Part shown: positions 25,348 through 34,834 of the stretch, one piece after another
How the letters are laid out: each line of letters starts with the position of its first letter
Position numbering within the stretch: position 1 is the first letter of the stretch
DNA from: an uncultured Lachnospiraceae bacterium
Lineage (GTDB): Bacteria > Bacillota > Clostridia > Lachnospirales > Lachnospiraceae
DNA length: 64,000 nt
Assembly (NCBI GenBank): GCA_947177445.1
Contig: CAMWUL010000002.1
Coordinates: forward strand, 1-64,000
Direction of reading: 5' to 3'
Translations under genes and position numbers: made by a program
Notes under the pieces: model-generated
The model's input: only the letters and a program-made list of their open reading frames with translations
What the model was told of the DNA's origin: nothing
Database searches by the model: none

Positions 25348-25382
25348 CCTGAAAATCCGGGTTCGGGTTTTCGGGATTTTTT
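25348..25382 (+). terminator. Intrinsic terminator after the carbohydrate-binding protein gene
   Basis: CCTGAAAA (25348-25355) pairs with TTTTCGGG (25368-25375), including one wobble, followed by a T-tract to 25382. Confidence 0.75.
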
Positions 25383-25417
25383 CATTTTACCTGCGGAAAA
25401 ACCAAAATGGAAACCAC

Positions 25418-25440
25418 ATATAACAGAAATGAAAACCTGT
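25418..25440 (+). promoter_or_regulatory. Conserved site, copy 1 (candidate AraC operator)
   Basis: This 23-bp stretch begins ATATAACAGAAA and ends AAACCTGT. It matches 52167-52189 at 20 of 23 positions, and both lie upstream of Gfo/Idh/MocA genes. In both places a TAAACT box follows about 25-30 bases later without a good -35, as expected for activator-dependent promoters. The AraC regulator at 26460 is the obvious candidate to bind here. Confidence 0.5.
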
Positions 25441-25540
25441 CTGAATAAGCTTAAATCGTGTAAACTGATTAAAACTGAATTAATATTTGGGATTTTTTTG
25501 TGGAAAACGTAAAATTAACTTTGAAGGGAAGGAAAACATA

Positions 25541-26380
25541 ATGAAGAAAATTGGAGTGATCGACTATTATTTGGACCAGTACCATTTTGAAAATTATCCC
25601 ACCTGGATCAAAGAGGCATCCAAGGGAACCATGGAGATCGCGTATGCCTGGGCGATGGTGGAGCATGAGGGGGGCAAGACCAACGCCCAGTGCTGTGAAG
25701 AGCAGGGAATACAGCTTCTTTCTTCTATAGAAGAGGTGATAGAAAAAAGCGACTGCCTGATCGTTATGTCCCCGGACAATCCGGAGATGCACGAGGAGCT
25801 CTGTGCTCTGCCTCTGGCAAGCGGAAAGCCCACCTATGTGGATAAGACCTTTGCGGTGAGCCGCCAGGCCGCTCTGAATATTGTGGAGATGGCCCGCCAG
25901 GGCAAAACTCCCTTCTTTTCCACATCCGCTCTGCGCTATTCCAAAGAATACAGCAATGTGGCTAAAGAAGGTATCGAGGCTATCAGCAGCAGAGGACCCG
26001 GCATGTTTGGGAACTATGGGATTCATCAGCTGGAGCCCATCATATGTATGATGGGAGCCGGAGTGGAAAAAATAATGTACGTGGGGACGGAAAGCACGCC
26101 CTGCTTTATCCTGCGCTACCGTGACGGCCGTTTTGCCTCCATGACTCAGCTGGGCTGGGAATGTGATTTCAGTGTGGCCATCAATTACAAGGGTGATCAT
26201 GCGGTAGTAATTAACGGAGCGTCGGATTTTTATCAGCAATTTATTGTGGAGCTGGTCGGATTTTTTGAGGACGGACGGCCCCGGGTTCCGGCGGAGGAGA
26301 CCCTGCAGATCATTACGATTCTGGAGTACGGCCATAAGGCCATGGAACAGCCTGACACCTGGGTGGAGCTGCCGGTATAA
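25541..26380 (+). CDS. Divergent Gfo/Idh/MocA-family protein
   Basis: The 279-residue protein follows the Gfo/Idh/MocA pattern of a Rossmann half and a C-terminal alpha/beta half. The dinucleotide motif is abnormal: after MKKIGVIDYY there is no GxGxxG. The EKP motif is replaced by VDKTFAVS. It may bind cofactor differently or have lost redox activity. A C-terminal acidic loop (FEDGRPRVPAEETLQI) retains the family pattern. ATG 25541 follows GGAAGG. It lies between a candidate AraC site and the AraC gene, as part of the glycan locus. Confidence 0.65.
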   Translation: MKKIGVIDYYLDQYHFENYPTWIKEASKGTMEIAYAWAMVEHEGGKTNAQCCEEQGIQLLSSIEEVIEKSDCLIVMSPDNPEMHEELCALPLASGKPTYVDKTFAVSRQAALNIVEMARQGKTPFFSTSALRYSKEYSNVAKEGIEAISSRGPGMFGNYGIHQLEPIICMMGAGVEKIMYVGTESTPCFILRYRDGRFASMTQLGWECDFSVAINYKGDHAVVINGASDFYQQFIVELVGFFEDGRPRVPAEETLQIITILEYGHKAMEQPDTWVELPV

Positions 26381-26459
26381 TTTTTTATCTGCGTCAAAAG
26401 GCGTGAGACAGCGCCGGCATTGGTATTAGAATGTCCGATAAAGCGGACATGGGTGTGAA

Positions 26460-27401
26460 ATGATGGAAAAAAATAAACTGGGAAAGCAATTTCACTTTGA
26501 CAACGAATTCTGGGATGCTCCCATGCCCTGTGGAATCATAGATCTTTATCAGCTGGGGGAGATATCCTGTGAATATGGATATGTCATAGAAGAACATGAG
26601 CAGTATGTCAACGAGATCACCTACGTGATTTCGGGATCGGGTTACAGCTATATCGACGGAGAGGAGATCCAGCTGAAGGAAGGGGATGTACTTACGTGCG
26701 CCATGGGCCGCCGGCATTCTATCCGGGCTTCGGACACGGATATTCTGCGTTTTGCATATATTGGCTTTCGCTTTCGCAGTGCGCCGGATTCCCCCGACAT
26801 GGAGCTGCTGCAAAATTGCTATCGCCAGTCCTACACTCTGGCAAGGGATCAGAATGATTTGATGTTTCCGCTGATACGGGCCATCAACGAACTGTATGCC
26901 AAAGCGGACTTCTGGCCTGTAATGCTCAGAGGGTATTGCGAACAGATTGTGATCCAGGCGGCCAGGGATTCCAGGGTGGTGCACAATTCACCCATGGCCA
27001 CTGATCGCACCAACCGTTCTGTCAGCGCGGAAGTATACAAGATTATACAGTATGTTGACAAAAATATTGAAACCATAGGAGGCCTGCGGGAGATTGCCCA
27101 CGCCATGGGATATAATTACACCTATTTGTCCCATGTGTTTTCCAGGGTGACAGGAGTGACATTACAGAAATATATCAGTCAGAAGAAGATCGAGAGGGCA
27201 AGACAATTGCTGCGTTACGGCGATTTTACCGTGACAAAGGTGGCGGAGATGCTGAATTACGAAAGCCTGCAGTCCTTTTCCAAGGCATTTCGAAGAGTGA
27301 TGGGAGTGACTCCCACCGTTTACATTCAAATGGAGAAAGAGGAAGACCGCACAATAGAGGAGAAAAAATATGAAGAAGAATCCGAGGCACACCGGGAATA
27401 A
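26460..27401 (+). CDS. AraC-family transcriptional regulator
   Basis: The 313-residue protein has an N-terminal cupin-like sugar-sensing domain (ITYVISGSGYSYIDGEEIQLKEGD) and two C-terminal helix-turn-helix motifs. The second ends with the family signature around FSKAFRRVMGVTPTVYI. It probably activates the glycan locus on binding a sugar, with the paired sites at 25418 and 52167 as candidates. The first ATG lies after a hairpin (ATGTCCG/CGGACAT, 26431-26450) and GGGTGTG. Its end overlaps the start of the giant scaffold gene by 32 bp, so their translation is coupled. Confidence 0.85.
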   Translation: MMEKNKLGKQFHFDNEFWDAPMPCGIIDLYQLGEISCEYGYVIEEHEQYVNEITYVISGSGYSYIDGEEIQLKEGDVLTCAMGRRHSIRASDTDILRFAYIGFRFRSAPDSPDMELLQNCYRQSYTLARDQNDLMFPLIRAINELYAKADFWPVMLRGYCEQIVIQAARDSRVVHNSPMATDRTNRSVSAEVYKIIQYVDKNIETIGGLREIAHAMGYNYTYLSHVFSRVTGVTLQKYISQKKIERARQLLRYGDFTVTKVAEMLNYESLQSFSKAFRRVMGVTPTVYIQMEKEEDRTIEEKKYEEESEAHRE

Positions 27402-30400
27402 ACAGGGGAAAAGCAAGCTTAACACGGAGGGGAATCTCCGGGGCTTCGGACGGCCGGGGGCAGGCCTGAAGCGCGGCCTTGCAATATTTTTTGCGGTGAC
27501 CCTGGCGCTGAATCCTGCTTTTGCCCATGGCTCGGAAGCAGGGGGAATCGACCTGACAGCGGGAGCTGATACGCCCTCTGTTTCCATGGGGGATGCCGGT
27601 GGTTATGTCTCCGATTCCGGTTTTGTGGGAGTTCCCTACCTGACGGTGCCTGAGGGGTTTGAGGTTACAGCTTCTATTGTAGTAGAGGCGGAAAATTATA
27701 ATTCCGGATCCAACGGAGGCGATATATGGGCTGCCGAGAACGATTTTGAAAATAATGGCTGGGACAGCGCAGACTGGAGCGGCGGGAAGGGAATTCGCTT
27801 CGGAAGCTGGGGATACTGTAATTATACCTTTACGGTGCCGGAGGATGGTCGTTATCTGGTAAGCGGCTATGTTGCCAGTCTTGCCGGTAACAAAGGCTTT
27901 TTGCGGTTTAATATTGACAGTCGGGAGGGATACCTGTATGTACCGGAGGCATGTGGCAGGCCTGCGGAGGTTCCGATGCTGTCTTCTTATGCGCAGGACT
28001 CAGAGGCAGGGATCATTGATCTTACGGCGGGAGATCATACAATATATATTTCCATGCAGGGAGATGCCGGTGACGATGCCCATTGGTGCTATTTCGATAA
28101 ATTTGTGCTTAACAGGATAGAGGAAAGCGGCGGAGAAGAACCGGATCCCAGCCCTGATCCGGGTCCCGGCGAGGATCCCTTCCTGGAGGTGGAGGCGGAA
28201 AACTGTATCTTCAGTAGTGGTCTTGAGTCAGGAGACGGAGACAGTAATTTCAGCCAGGTCAGCGGCGGATTTGCCTTGAGGAACCAGGGAAGTTCGGGAA
28301 CCATCAGCGGCAGAGTGGTGCTGGGAGAGGCCGGAAGCTATTATGTGCGTGTCTATGTGGGAAGCCGGGAAGGAAACAGCGGAACAGACAGCATTACCAT
28401 AGACGGAGGTTCCTCCTATCATCTGATGGTGCCGGAGTGGACGGCGCCGGGCTGGTATGGGGCGGAGCTTCGGGACCCTGCAACGGGAAACCCGGCAGGT
28501 CCTCTGCCCCTGGAGGCGGGCGAGCATACCTTTGAAATCACCTCCAACGCGGCCTGGTGCTACTATGACCGGATCGAATTCAGCAAGACCTCGGCGGATG
28601 CGGCAATGCAGGAGCTGACCATTTCGGCAGTGCGTGGAACGGCGGCCAATAATAATTTTGCGCTGGCCGGAGCGGGCATGTTTGCGGATACCCCCTGCGA
28701 CAGAGCAGTGCTTCGCCTGATCGGGGATAATACCTTTACCTATACACTCCATGTGCCGGAGGCAGGAAATTATAAGATTACCAGCCGTGCATCGGGGAAA
28801 AACAGCGATTCAGGGACGGCGGTGCTTCGCCTGAACGGCGCAGACTATGATGTAAGTGTGGAAGCCAGCGGCCAGGAATCCGGTATGCCTTTGAAGGAGG
28901 CCGTGGTGGCGGAGAGTGTGGCTCTGGAGGCCGGAGATGTAACGGTAACCTTGTCCACCGGGACGGCGGCCTGGTGCTACATAGACCAATTTGTGTTTAC
29001 GAAGGCAGAGGACGGCGGAGAGGAACCGGATCCCGGTCCTGATCCGGGTCCCGGCGAGGATCCCTTCCTGGAGGTGGAGGCGGAAAACTGTATCTTCAGT
29101 AGTGGTCTTGAGTCAGGAGACGGAGACAGTAATTTCAGCCAGGTCAGCGGCGGATTTGCCTTGAGGAACCAGGGAAGTTCGGGAACCATCAGCGGCAGAG
29201 TGGTGCTGGGAGAGGCCGGAAGCTATTATGTGCGTGTCTATGTGGGAAGCCGGGAAGGAAACAGCGGAACAGACAGCATTACCATAGACGGAGGTTCCTC
29301 CTATCATCTGATGGTGCCGGAGTGGACGGCGCCGGGCTGGTATGGGGCGGAGCTTCGGGACCCTGCAACGGGAAACCCGGCAGGTCCTCTGCCCCTGGAG
29401 GCGGGCGAGCATACCTTTGAAATCACCTCCAACGCGGCCTGGTGCTACTATGACCGGATCGAATTCAGCAAGACCTCGGCGGATGCGGCAATGCAGGAGC
29501 TGACCATTTCGGCAGTGCGTGGAACGGCGGCCAATAATAATTTTGCGCTGGCCGGAGCGGGCATGTTTGCGGATACCCCCTGCGACAGAGCAGTGCTTCG
29601 CCTGATCGGGGATAATACCTTTACCTATACACTCCATGTGCCGGAGGCAGGAAATTATAAGATTACCAGCCGTGCATCGGGGAAAAACAGCGATTCAGGG
29701 ACGGCGGTGCTTCGCCTGAACGGCGCAGACTATGATGTAAGTGTGGAAGCCAGCGGCCAGGAATCCGGTATGCCTTTGAAGGAGGCCGTGGTGGCGGAGA
29801 GTGTGGCCCTGGGGGCCGGTGATGTGACGGTAGTCCTGATCACCGGGACGGCGGCCTGGTGTTACATAGATCAATTTGTGTTTACGAAGGTAGAGGACGG
29901 CGGAGAGGAACCGGATCCCCTCCTGGAGGTGGAGGCGGAAGACTGTACCTTCAGCGGCGGGCTTGCTTTGGGAGACGGGGATGGCAATTTCGCGCAGGTG
30001 AGCGCAGGATATGCCCTGCGGAATCTAGGAAGCCAGGGAACCATCAGCGGCAGAGTGGTGCTGGGAGAGGCCGGAAGCTATTATGTGCGTGTCTATGTGG
30101 GAAGCCGGGAAGGAAACAGCGGAACAGACAGCATTACCATAGACGGAGGTTCCTCCTATCATCTGATGGTGCCGGAGTGGACGGCGCCGGGCTGGTATGG
30201 GGCGGAGCTTCGGGACCCTGCAACGGGAAACCCGGCAGGTCCTCTGCCCCTGGAGGCGGGCGAGCATACCTTTGAAATCACCTCCAACGCGGCCTGGTGC
30301 TACTATGACCGGATCGAATTCAGCAAGACCTCGGCGGATGCGGCAATGCCGGAGCTGACCATTTCGGCAGTGCGTGGATTGGCGGCCAATAATAATTTTG

Positions 30401-33400
30401 CGCTGGGAGGAGCAGGACTTTTTGCGGATACTATCAGTGACAGGGCGGTGCTTCGCCTGACCGGGGACAATACCTTTACCTATACACTCCATGTGCCGGA
30501 GGCAGGGTATTATAAGCTGACCTCCTGGACCATAGGGAAAAACAGTGATGGAGGAACAGCCGGCCTGGAGATAGGAGGAGAGTATTATCCGGTCAGTATA
30601 GAGGCCGGCGGTGCGTCAGGCGGTATGCACCTGAAAGAGGGCATAGTGGCGGAGAATGTGGCGCTGGAGGCCGGAGATGTGACTGTGACACTGACCACCG
30701 GAACAGCGGTCTGGTGTTATATAGATCGGTTTGTGCTGACAAAAACAGATGAGCCTGCGGAGGATCCTGGCGCGGAGGGAAGCCTGGCGCTGGAGGCTGC
30801 CAGGGGAAGAATCATGGCGACGGAAGGAAGCGGTCCCATTGCCGGATTTTCCACCGGAGACGGAAATTTCTCCAATCCTGAAAACAAGACCTACCTGCGT
30901 CTGTGGAGCGGCAGCTCAGGCGACGTTACCCGGGTGGACTGGCAATTAAAGCTGCCGGAGACGTCAGACAGCTATAAGGTTATTGTCCGCATGGGAACCA
31001 TCGGTATGGACTGCGGGCGGAATGAACTGATCATAGGCGGGAAGAGCTATTATTTTACCACTCCCACGAAGGAGAGCGCCAATGAAGATCAGGTCCAATG
31101 GTATGACCTGGAACTGACAGACCGGTATGGAAATCCGGTAGGTGCGCTTCCGCTGACCGGAATGCTGACACAGACAAAAGAGGATCCGGCGGCTTCGCTG
31201 CAGTCCAGGCAGACGGCAGCGTTTGCCGAGCCCACAAAGCGGATAGCGGTTCAGTTAATTCACAGAGGCGGCGCCGGGGCAGAGTGGTGTTACCTGGATT
31301 CCATCCGGTTTGAGCCTTCCGGGGAGAAAGCTGCACCTGTGAATACCCTGAAGACAGAGGCGGAAGCAGGACTGATTCTGGAGGGAAAGGGCAGCGGGGC
31401 TATTTATACTACCGCCGACGGAAACTTCAAACCCTCCGGAGGGATGAGCCTGCGGATGATGGGGGGACCTGCCAGGATACAATATACGCTGGAGGTGCCC
31501 GAGCGGGGCTGGTATATGCCCTGGGCAACTGCGAGCAGCAGAGCCGACAATTCCGGAAGGGATAAGCTGAGGGTGGAAAATACCGAGTGCTGGCTGAGTA
31601 TTCCGGCAGGAATAGCGCCCGGCAGAAAGGAGATCAGCTGGCAGACAGAGGACGGAGCTGCGGCCACTCCTGTCTGGCTGGAAAAAGGCGAATGTACTCT
31701 GACCCTGACTTATGACAATGCGGCCTGGTGCTTCTATGATACACTGGAGCTTCGGCCGGTGGATGTGCCCTCACTGGAAGAGCTGGTAAAAGCCATAGAC
31801 GCCCTGCCGGAATCCAAGACCATTCAGCTGGCTCATTCGGCGGACTTTGAGAAGGTTTTCCAGAAAATGAAGCTGTACCAGTCCATGGCGGAGCTGTACG
31901 GCTGGGAAAAGCTGGATGATGCCCGCCAGGCCAAAATGCTTCTGAACAAAGCCAGGATGGCGGCGCTGTATGCGGATCCCGGCGCGCCCTCGGGAAGATA
32001 TCAGTACGAATGGGAGGACGGCACGCCCCAGGGAGGTGCCGCGACAGTAAGCGCAGGCGGCGCCATGAGCAGTGCGGACGGAGACGCTTATGTATATATT
32101 TTCGACGGCAGTGTAGTTATGTATTTTTATGTGCCGGAGAACAGAAGGTATCATATATTTTTCAAATCTGCCGTGGACGATCCACAGGCGAAGGATAAGT
32201 GCGATACTGTGATTCTCAATGGAGGAAAGAATTATCTCTATACTTCGGAGGGGCATGCGGGACAATGGCAGCTTGGCCAGATGGGAAAGGAACGATATGT
32301 GAACGGAAAGCTGGCACCCCAGCCTCCGGCAGGCGGCTATTGGCTTAACGCCGGCTGGAATGCCATTGTACTTCAGGCCAATTGGGGCTATGCCTGCTAC
32401 GACAGCTTTTACATAGAGCCTGCGGATTATTACATGTATGACGGCTGGTATTATCCTTATGAGGTGGAGGAGCTGATTGATAAAATGCCCTCCTGGGAGC
32501 AGGTGAAACCGGAGGACTATGAGCGCGTGTGGAGCGTATTCCGGGCATATCTGACTCTGGACATGGAAGGAAAATATAATGTCCGCAATCGGGACAAGCT
32601 ATTGATGGCCCAGGCCAGGTCGGATGCTTTATGGCATTGGCCCGATGCCCCGGAAGGCACATTGTGGTACGAGCTGGAATACAGCCAGATGGCAGGAAAT
32701 TCCACTGCGGGCTCGGACAGGTGGACCTATGAAGGCTACACGGGAACCGGATATGCATATTTGTTTGACGCCGGCTTTTTGTGTGAAGCATATGTGCCGG
32801 CAGGCGGGACTTACGATATCTATCTGCGCAGCGGAAGGGTGCCGGAGGGCGATAAATGTGACTTTGTATATGTGAATGGAACGGAATATCTGACGGCGGT
32901 CCCGGCAGGAGAAAAAGCCTGGCAGATTACTTCGGTGGGCTTGGAAGCCTATGAAGATGGAAAAATTAAATGCCAAATGCCGGTGGGAGGCATCTGGATG
33001 AATCAGGGCTGGAACGCTGTGGACATCCAGGCCAACTGGGGTTACTGTGCCTATGATGCGCTGATCATCATGCCCGGGACAGGAAGCACTCCCGGGGAGA
33101 CGGAAGGGGCTCCTTACTCCAAAAATGCCAATCTGCAGAACGCATACATGGGATTGGGATTCCCTCAGCAAGGATTCGTGGAGGAAGGCGCAGCCTGGCA
33201 GGCTATGTCCCGGGGGGAGGCTTCTATGGACAGAACACTATCCGGAAAGGAAACGGATGTTGAAAGGCTTTCCCCAAACCCGGGGGAAGAAACGGACAAA
33301 ACCGGAACAGCTCCCTGGAAATACGCGGCGGCAGCAGCCTTTGCAGCTTTAGCGGCAGCGGTCATAGGCGGTCTGGTGATCCTGGCCGTAAAGAAACCGG

Positions 33401-33525
33401 GAAAGCCCGGTAAGGCGAAAGGAAAGCCAAAAAAGAGCGGCAGACCGGAAGGAAAGCCGAAAAAGAGCGGAAGACCGGAAGGAAAGACCGGAAATGAACC
33501 CGGAGCAGGCGGAGAGGAAGGCTGA
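27370..33525 (+). CDS. Giant membrane-anchored protein of repeated carbohydrate-binding beta-sandwich modules
   Basis: The 2051-residue protein has a long basic N-region and signal peptide (cleavage near residue 55). At least ten beta-sandwich modules follow, resembling CBM6/CBM35-type domains: each opens with a VEAEN-like strand and ends in WCYYDRIEF or NWGYCAYD. Three units, starting at residues 272, 567 and 852, are nearly identical and joined by acidic Pro-rich linkers. Short helical spacers separate the last modules. A membrane helix (about 1985-2010) and a Lys/Pro/Gly-rich tail end the protein. I see no catalytic domain. A surface scaffold that captures glycan for the downstream importers is inferred. 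GAGGAG precedes ATG 27370. Confidence 0.75.
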   Translation: MKKNPRHTGNKQGKSKLNTEGNLRGFGRPGAGLKRGLAIFFAVTLALNPAFAHGSEAGGIDLTAGADTPSVSMGDAGGYVSDSGFVGVPYLTVPEGFEVTASIVVEAENYNSGSNGGDIWAAENDFENNGWDSADWSGGKGIRFGSWGYCNYTFTVPEDGRYLVSGYVASLAGNKGFLRFNIDSREGYLYVPEACGRPAEVPMLSSYAQDSEAGIIDLTAGDHTIYISMQGDAGDDAHWCYFDKFVLNRIEESGGEEPDPSPDPGPGEDPFLEVEAENCIFSSGLESGDGDSNFSQVSGGFALRNQGSSGTISGRVVLGEAGSYYVRVYVGSREGNSGTDSITIDGGSSYHLMVPEWTAPGWYGAELRDPATGNPAGPLPLEAGEHTFEITSNAAWCYYDRIEFSKTSADAAMQELTISAVRGTAANNNFALAGAGMFADTPCDRAVLRLIGDNTFTYTLHVPEAGNYKITSRASGKNSDSGTAVLRLNGADYDVSVEASGQESGMPLKEAVVAESVALEAGDVTVTLSTGTAAWCYIDQFVFTKAEDGGEEPDPGPDPGPGEDPFLEVEAENCIFSSGLESGDGDSNFSQVSGGFALRNQGSSGTISGRVVLGEAGSYYVRVYVGSREGNSGTDSITIDGGSSYHLMVPEWTAPGWYGAELRDPATGNPAGPLPLEAGEHTFEITSNAAWCYYDRIEFSKTSADAAMQELTISAVRGTAANNNFALAGAGMFADTPCDRAVLRLIGDNTFTYTLHVPEAGNYKITSRASGKNSDSGTAVLRLNGADYDVSVEASGQESGMPLKEAVVAESVALGAGDVTVVLITGTAAWCYIDQFVFTKVEDGGEEPDPLLEVEAEDCTFSGGLALGDGDGNFAQVSAGYALRNLGSQGTISGRVVLGEAGSYYVRVYVGSREGNSGTDSITIDGGSSYHLMVPEWTAPGWYGAELRDPATGNPAGPLPLEAGEHTFEITSNAAWCYYDRIEFSKTSADAAMPELTISAVRGLAANNNFALGGAGLFADTISDRAVLRLTGDNTFTYTLHVPEAGYYKLTSWTIGKNSDGGTAGLEIGGEYYPVSIEAGGASGGMHLKEGIVAENVALEAGDVTVTLTTGTAVWCYIDRFVLTKTDEPAEDPGAEGSLALEAARGRIMATEGSGPIAGFSTGDGNFSNPENKTYLRLWSGSSGDVTRVDWQLKLPETSDSYKVIVRMGTIGMDCGRNELIIGGKSYYFTTPTKESANEDQVQWYDLELTDRYGNPVGALPLTGMLTQTKEDPAASLQSRQTAAFAEPTKRIAVQLIHRGGAGAEWCYLDSIRFEPSGEKAAPVNTLKTEAEAGLILEGKGSGAIYTTADGNFKPSGGMSLRMMGGPARIQYTLEVPERGWYMPWATASSRADNSGRDKLRVENTECWLSIPAGIAPGRKEISWQTEDGAAATPVWLEKGECTLTLTYDNAAWCFYDTLELRPVDVPSLEELVKAIDALPESKTIQLAHSADFEKVFQKMKLYQSMAELYGWEKLDDARQAKMLLNKARMAALYADPGAPSGRYQYEWEDGTPQGGAATVSAGGAMSSADGDAYVYIFDGSVVMYFYVPENRRYHIFFKSAVDDPQAKDKCDTVILNGGKNYLYTSEGHAGQWQLGQMGKERYVNGKLAPQPPAGGYWLNAGWNAIVLQANWGYACYDSFYIEPADYYMYDGWYYPYEVEELIDKMPSWEQVKPEDYERVWSVFRAYLTLDMEGKYNVRNRDKLLMAQARSDALWHWPDAPEGTLWYELEYSQMAGNSTAGSDRWTYEGYTGTGYAYLFDAGFLCEAYVPAGGTYDIYLRSGRVPEGDKCDFVYVNGTEYLTAVPAGEKAWQITSVGLEAYEDGKIKCQMPVGGIWMNQGWNAVDIQANWGYCAYDALIIMPGTGSTPGETEGAPYSKNANLQNAYMGLGFPQQGFVEEGAAWQAMSRGEASMDRTLSGKETDVERLSPNPGEETDKTGTAPWKYAAAAAFAALAAAVIGGLVILAVKKPGKPGKAKGKPKKSGRPEGKPKKSGRPEGKTGNEPGAGGEEG
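28153..28922 (+). repeat. 770-bp direct repeat, copy 1 (inside the scaffold gene)
   Basis: By eye, 28153-28922 is identical base for base to 29038-29807 (offset 885). It encodes two beta-sandwich modules. Identity at silent positions indicates recent duplication or gene conversion. Confidence 0.85.
29038..29807 (+). repeat. 770-bp direct repeat, copy 2 (inside the scaffold gene)
   Basis: This is the second identical copy of 28153-28922. Sequence diverges immediately after 29807, where the end of the second module differs. Confidence 0.85.
30036..30349 (+). repeat. 314-bp third copy of part of the repeat
   Basis: These bases are identical to 28296-28609 and to the matching part of copy 2, while the flanks have diverged. 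A patch of identity inside an older copy points to gene conversion more than simple tandem duplication. Confidence 0.85.
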
Positions 33526-33526
33526 T

Positions 33527-34834
33527 ATGAAAAAAGAGAGAATGCTGATCTTAATATTGCTGGTCTGCCTGCTTGCCGGGTGCGGCAAGGATAAGGGCAC
33601 AGCTCAGGAGGAAGGGACAGAAACGTCTCTTCCCGGGGAAGAGGCCATGGAGGAATACAGCATGGTGATTACTGCCTGGGACACTCCCAGACAGGTGCTG
33701 GACGAACTGAAGAGCCGGGGCTGTGAGTATACAGAATATTACGACGGAGCCCTCCTTCTGCGGGAGGAGACGGCGGCGCTGGGTGATGTGGTCAGCATTT
33801 ATCTCTGCGAGGGCACCTACGAGGTAGACAGCGGAGATTTCATTCAGGCAGACTGTACCAATAAGGTATCGATCCAGGGAGCCGGCGCTGACAAAACCAT
33901 TATCCGTGCCCGCAGCAGTGTCAGGCAAAGCAGAGGATCGGCAGTGGACATTGTGGGAGGCGGAGAAAAGGCTGTGACGGTGAAGGACCTGACCATCATC
34001 GGTTTTGAGTACGGAGTACAGATCCAGAACGCACAGGGCGTGGTGCTGGAAAACCTGGTACTGGAGCAGAACCGGAATGCGGGAGTAAGACTGGCAGGGG
34101 CCTGGGAATGCCAAATCTCCGGGTGTATTTTCAGGGAAAACGGAGAGCCGCAGAAGGGTGACACCGGATATGGCCTGATGCTGGATGCGGAAAGCTTTGG
34201 CAATACCGGCGCCGGCAACGGGTATCTGAACAACGGAAACCGCAATGTGGTGGATCGTCCGGCTTTATGGCAGTCTGACACGGACAATGACAACCTTATT
34301 GAATTGGAAAAGGACTATACCTTGTCCCTGGAGGCAAAGGAGCTGAAGGACCCGGTGATCGAGGCAAGGAATGCCAGGCCCGATGAAAACTCCCTGCGGT
34401 TTGAGGCGGAGGAGGGCGGCTTTTACGGAGCCGCCGAGGTCAGCCAGGGGAAAATGCCGGAGGCTTCCGGCGGGAAGTATATGTTTTTGGCCGATGGAGC
34501 GCTGTTTTTCAGGGTGAATGTTCCGGAGGAGGGTTATTACCGTGTCTTTGTGGCCGGAGGAAGCGACGACGGCAATAATAAGTGTGATAAATTCTCCATC
34601 AACGGCGGCCAGGAGTATCTGACTTCCTTCCCATGGCAGGGGGAGGCAGCCTGGCAGCTTTCCCAGCCGGGCCTGGAGGTCTGGACAAATAATGTGCTGA
34701 CACCCGAGGCGCCGGTGGAGGGATTTTGGTTTAACGAAGGCGAAAATATGATCACCGTGACGGCAAACTGGGGTTATTGCTGTTACGATTGCGTCTACCT
34801 GGACAAAATAGAGGGAAACGGAGGCACGAAATGA
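33527..34834 (+). CDS. Lipoprotein with right-handed beta-helix and a scaffold-type binding module
   Basis: The mature start is ATG 33527, two bases after the scaffold stop, after GGAGAGGAAG; an upstream ATG would precede the signal peptide. The 435-residue protein has a lipobox (CLLAGC), then a parallel beta-helix of about residues 75-270 with repeating strands (KAVTVKDLTIIGFEYGVQI). Its C-terminal beta-sandwich ends in NWGYCCYDCVYLDKI and is clearly related to the last modules of the neighbouring scaffold. Beta-helix proteins often bind or cleave acidic polysaccharides; a catalytic site is not evident. It is anchored outside the membrane. Confidence 0.7.
   Translation: MKKERMLILILLVCLLAGCGKDKGTAQEEGTETSLPGEEAMEEYSMVITAWDTPRQVLDELKSRGCEYTEYYDGALLLREETAALGDVVSIYLCEGTYEVDSGDFIQADCTNKVSIQGAGADKTIIRARSSVRQSRGSAVDIVGGGEKAVTVKDLTIIGFEYGVQIQNAQGVVLENLVLEQNRNAGVRLAGAWECQISGCIFRENGEPQKGDTGYGLMLDAESFGNTGAGNGYLNNGNRNVVDRPALWQSDTDNDNLIELEKDYTLSLEAKELKDPVIEARNARPDENSLRFEAEEGGFYGAAEVSQGKMPEASGGKYMFLADGALFFRVNVPEEGYYRVFVAGGSDDGNNKCDKFSINGGQEYLTSFPWQGEAAWQLSQPGLEVWTNNVLTPEAPVEGFWFNEGENMITVTANWGYCCYDCVYLDKIEGNGGTK

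Noticed and set aside
28153..30349. Possible CRISPR array
   Set aside because: The repeats are 300-770 bases long, adjacent and coding; there are no short repeats with unique spacers.
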